From NCBI GenBank assembly GCA_002692965.1, contig NZNC01000023.1, forward strand, positions 43,868 through 107,867: a stretch of DNA of 64,000 nt, written 5' to 3'. The position numbers were made by a program, and so were the translations under genes. Positions 62,815-64,000 of this stretch are shown here, in pieces. Source of the stretch: Haliea sp. Lineage in GTDB: Bacteria; Pseudomonadota; Gammaproteobacteria; Pseudomonadales; Halieaceae. The notes beneath the pieces were generated by a model. That model worked only from the letters and a program-made list of their open reading frames with translations. It searched no databases and was not told the origin of the DNA. Each line of letters begins with the position of its first letter. Position 1 is the first letter of the stretch.

Positions 62815-63585
62815 TCAGGTCTCGGGGTGCGGGGCCGGCAGCTCCTCCTCCACGACCTGCAGCTGGTTTTCCCAGGCCGCCTGCAGGCCGGTCTGCTCCT
62901 GCAGCTCCTCGTCCACGGGCTGCTCGAGATAGCGCGGGTAGAGCGGCGAGAGAACCGCCACCAGGATGCCCACCGCCGCGAACAGGGCAAAGGTATTGGC
63001 GTAGCCAAAGCCGTTCACCAGGGCACCGACCACCGGGGAACCCACCGCCAGCCACAGCCAGCCGGTGGCGCCGGGGTCTAGCACGCCGTGGCTCACCACC
63101 AGGTCCGGCCCGAAGATCCAGTAGGCGGAGGAAATAAAACCCATCACCCCGACACTGGTGCCCGCGTTCATCACCGCACTCACCCGCCCGTCGTGCAGGG
63201 TGCGCCGCACCAGGGCCTGCATGGCCGCGGTGAGGGCCGGCATCATCAGGCCGGTGCAGATGCCGCAGGCAATCACGCCGGCGCCCAGGGACGTCGCCCC
63301 CCTCGCCTGACTGATCAGGACCAGCCCCGCAACGCCGAAGGCGCTGGAGAGCACGGCGGCATTGCGGGCGCCGAGGCGATCCGCGACCAGGGGCGCCACC
63401 AGCGTGGCGAAAAGGAAACTGATCAGCGGCAGGGCGCCGACCACGCCGATTTCGAAGGGGGTGAGGGCCAGGTCGGTGCGGATGGCCGGCACAAAGAGAC
63501 CGAAGGCGAAACGCGCAATGCCATAGCTGATGGCGACCAGCGCGGCGCCGAATACGGCAAACCCGGTGCTGGAGAACGCCCTCAT
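62815..63585 (-). CDS. MFS transporter, unusually short (possible internal deletions)
   Basis: 256 residues against about 390-400 for the YbfB-like MFS family it resembles. TM1-TM4 are clear (FGLFVPAIRTDLALTPFEIG, VADRLGARNAAVLS, GICTGLMMPALTAAMQALVR). After TSVGVMGF the sequence jumps to what looks like TM7-8 (SAYWIFGPDLVV, DPGATGWLWLAVG) and then to a TM12-like end (YANTFALFAAVGILVAVLSP). The frame is open throughout. It may be a decayed but in-frame remnant or a genuinely short relative. An IS1380-type transposase lies just beyond it. Confidence 0.7.
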   Translation of the reverse strand: MRAFSSTGFAVFGAALVAISYGIARFAFGLFVPAIRTDLALTPFEIGVVGALPLISFLFATLVAPLVADRLGARNAAVLSSAFGVAGLVLISQARGATSLGAGVIACGICTGLMMPALTAAMQALVRRTLHDGRVSAVMNAGTSVGVMGFISSAYWIFGPDLVVSHGVLDPGATGWLWLAVGSPVVGALVNGFGYANTFALFAAVGILVAVLSPLYPRYLEQPVDEELQEQTGLQAAWENQLQVVEEELPAPHPET

Positions 63586-63852
63586 AGTCGCCGGTTACCT
63601 CGAAGCCTCCTCCGCAGTCTGGACCAGGGTCCGGGTGTGCGCAAGAAAGCGCGTATCGGGTTGCTGACCTAGCCCGGATGTTGCACGAGCATGGCGCTGA
63701 AGCCAACAGTTCTGCGTTGCCGGCAACGTAGTACTCTCGGGTCGGCTTGTCTGTCTATTTTTTGAACGCTTCGCCGGGCTTGGGCTTTTTTCAGACACAG
63801 CTCCCCCAACCCCCATTGTTTATCAGCGTGCCGGGGCAGCACTCCGGGGGGT
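63586..63852. other. Intergenic stretch before the transposase fragment
   Basis: 267 bp without a supportable gene. It should contain the MFS promoter and the end of the insertion sequence. A possible element edge is CTAGCCCGGATGTTGC near 63669, which I could not confirm, as the other end lies outside the window. Confidence 0.35.
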
Positions 63853-64000
63853 CTATGACGAGTTCAGCTGTAGGGCGATCGAGCGGAACAGATCCTGATG
63901 CGGGCAGGCGCTGCTCAAGAGAATGCGGATGCGGCGGGTGTTGCGGAGGATGACGGCGCCGATTTTCAGCAGGGTCAGGCGCAGGGTATTCGGACTGGCA
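63853..64000 (-). mobile_element. IS1380-type transposase, C-terminal fragment (cut by window edge)
   Basis: The last 48 codons before a TAG stop, reading LRLTLLKIGAVILRNTRRIR then ILLSSACPHQDLF, match the conserved end of IS1380-family DDE transposases. The gene enters from beyond the right edge, so completeness cannot be judged. Confidence 0.75.

Overview
The window is a GC-rich (about two thirds G+C), tightly packed stretch of a gammaproteobacterial chromosome. Gene content (assimilatory nitrate reduction, a large TonB-dependent receptor, an MtrA/MtrB-type electron conduit, propionyl-CoA synthetase, many overlapping start and stop codons) fits an aerobic marine or aquatic heterotroph. Halieaceae/Cellvibrionales is my guess, made from protein style only. 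No rRNA, tRNA or CRISPR array was seen.

Region 1 (1-10.4 kb, minus strand) is a nitrate/nitrite assimilation operon read nasR > nrtA > nrtB > nrtD > nirB > nirD > FAD reductase > nasA, with nasA cut by the left edge. The 285 bp between nasR and nrtA hold an NtrC-type site, a near-perfect sigma-54 promoter, two hairpins with A..G.. hexaloops (the ANTAR RNA target) and an intrinsic terminator that competes with the second hairpin. This is a full NasR antitermination switch.

Region 2 (10.5-25.3 kb) has an OsmC/DUF2788 pair, then a long minus-strand series read TonB receptor > Tat-exported FAD amine oxidase > diheme cytochrome c > Sec-exported RidA > TauE/SafE permease > Tat-exported PLP aminotransferase > RND adaptor > RND pump. 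A CadC-like membrane regulator diverges from it across a 419-bp region with four copies of a CCTCCCGR octamer. I read it as a possible periplasmic amine or amino-acid oxidation system, and it is the strongest candidate here for something undescribed.

Region 3 (25.4-36.2 kb) holds a DUF885 lipoprotein, an SOS-box-controlled imuB without imuA or dnaE2, a secreted small protein, a lipocalin overlapping an encapsulated-ferritin homologue that has no encapsulin, a GlsB-type membrane protein, an SLC13 transporter, an old-yellow-enzyme reductase, and a second SOS box in front of a radical SAM gene overlapping an exported hydratase-like gene.

Region 4 (36.2-50.7 kb) has a PhnCDE-type ABC transporter (possibly for selenate), an MHYT hybrid kinase overlapping an HD-GYP response regulator, a LigB-type dioxygenase overlapping a propionyl-CoA synthetase, an exported amidohydrolase, a methyltransferase, a GAF-GGDEF cyclase and an AraC-Ogt fusion.

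Region 5 (50.9-64 kb) has an alpha/beta hydrolase and a four-gene unit read flavocytochrome b reductase > cytochrome b5 > decaheme cytochrome c > MtrB-type porin. In principle this takes electrons from NAD(P)H across both membranes. Then come carbonic anhydrase, small housekeeping genes, a ZIP transporter, a cation exchanger, exonuclease III, a shortened MFS protein and the C-terminus of an IS1380-type transposase at the right edge.
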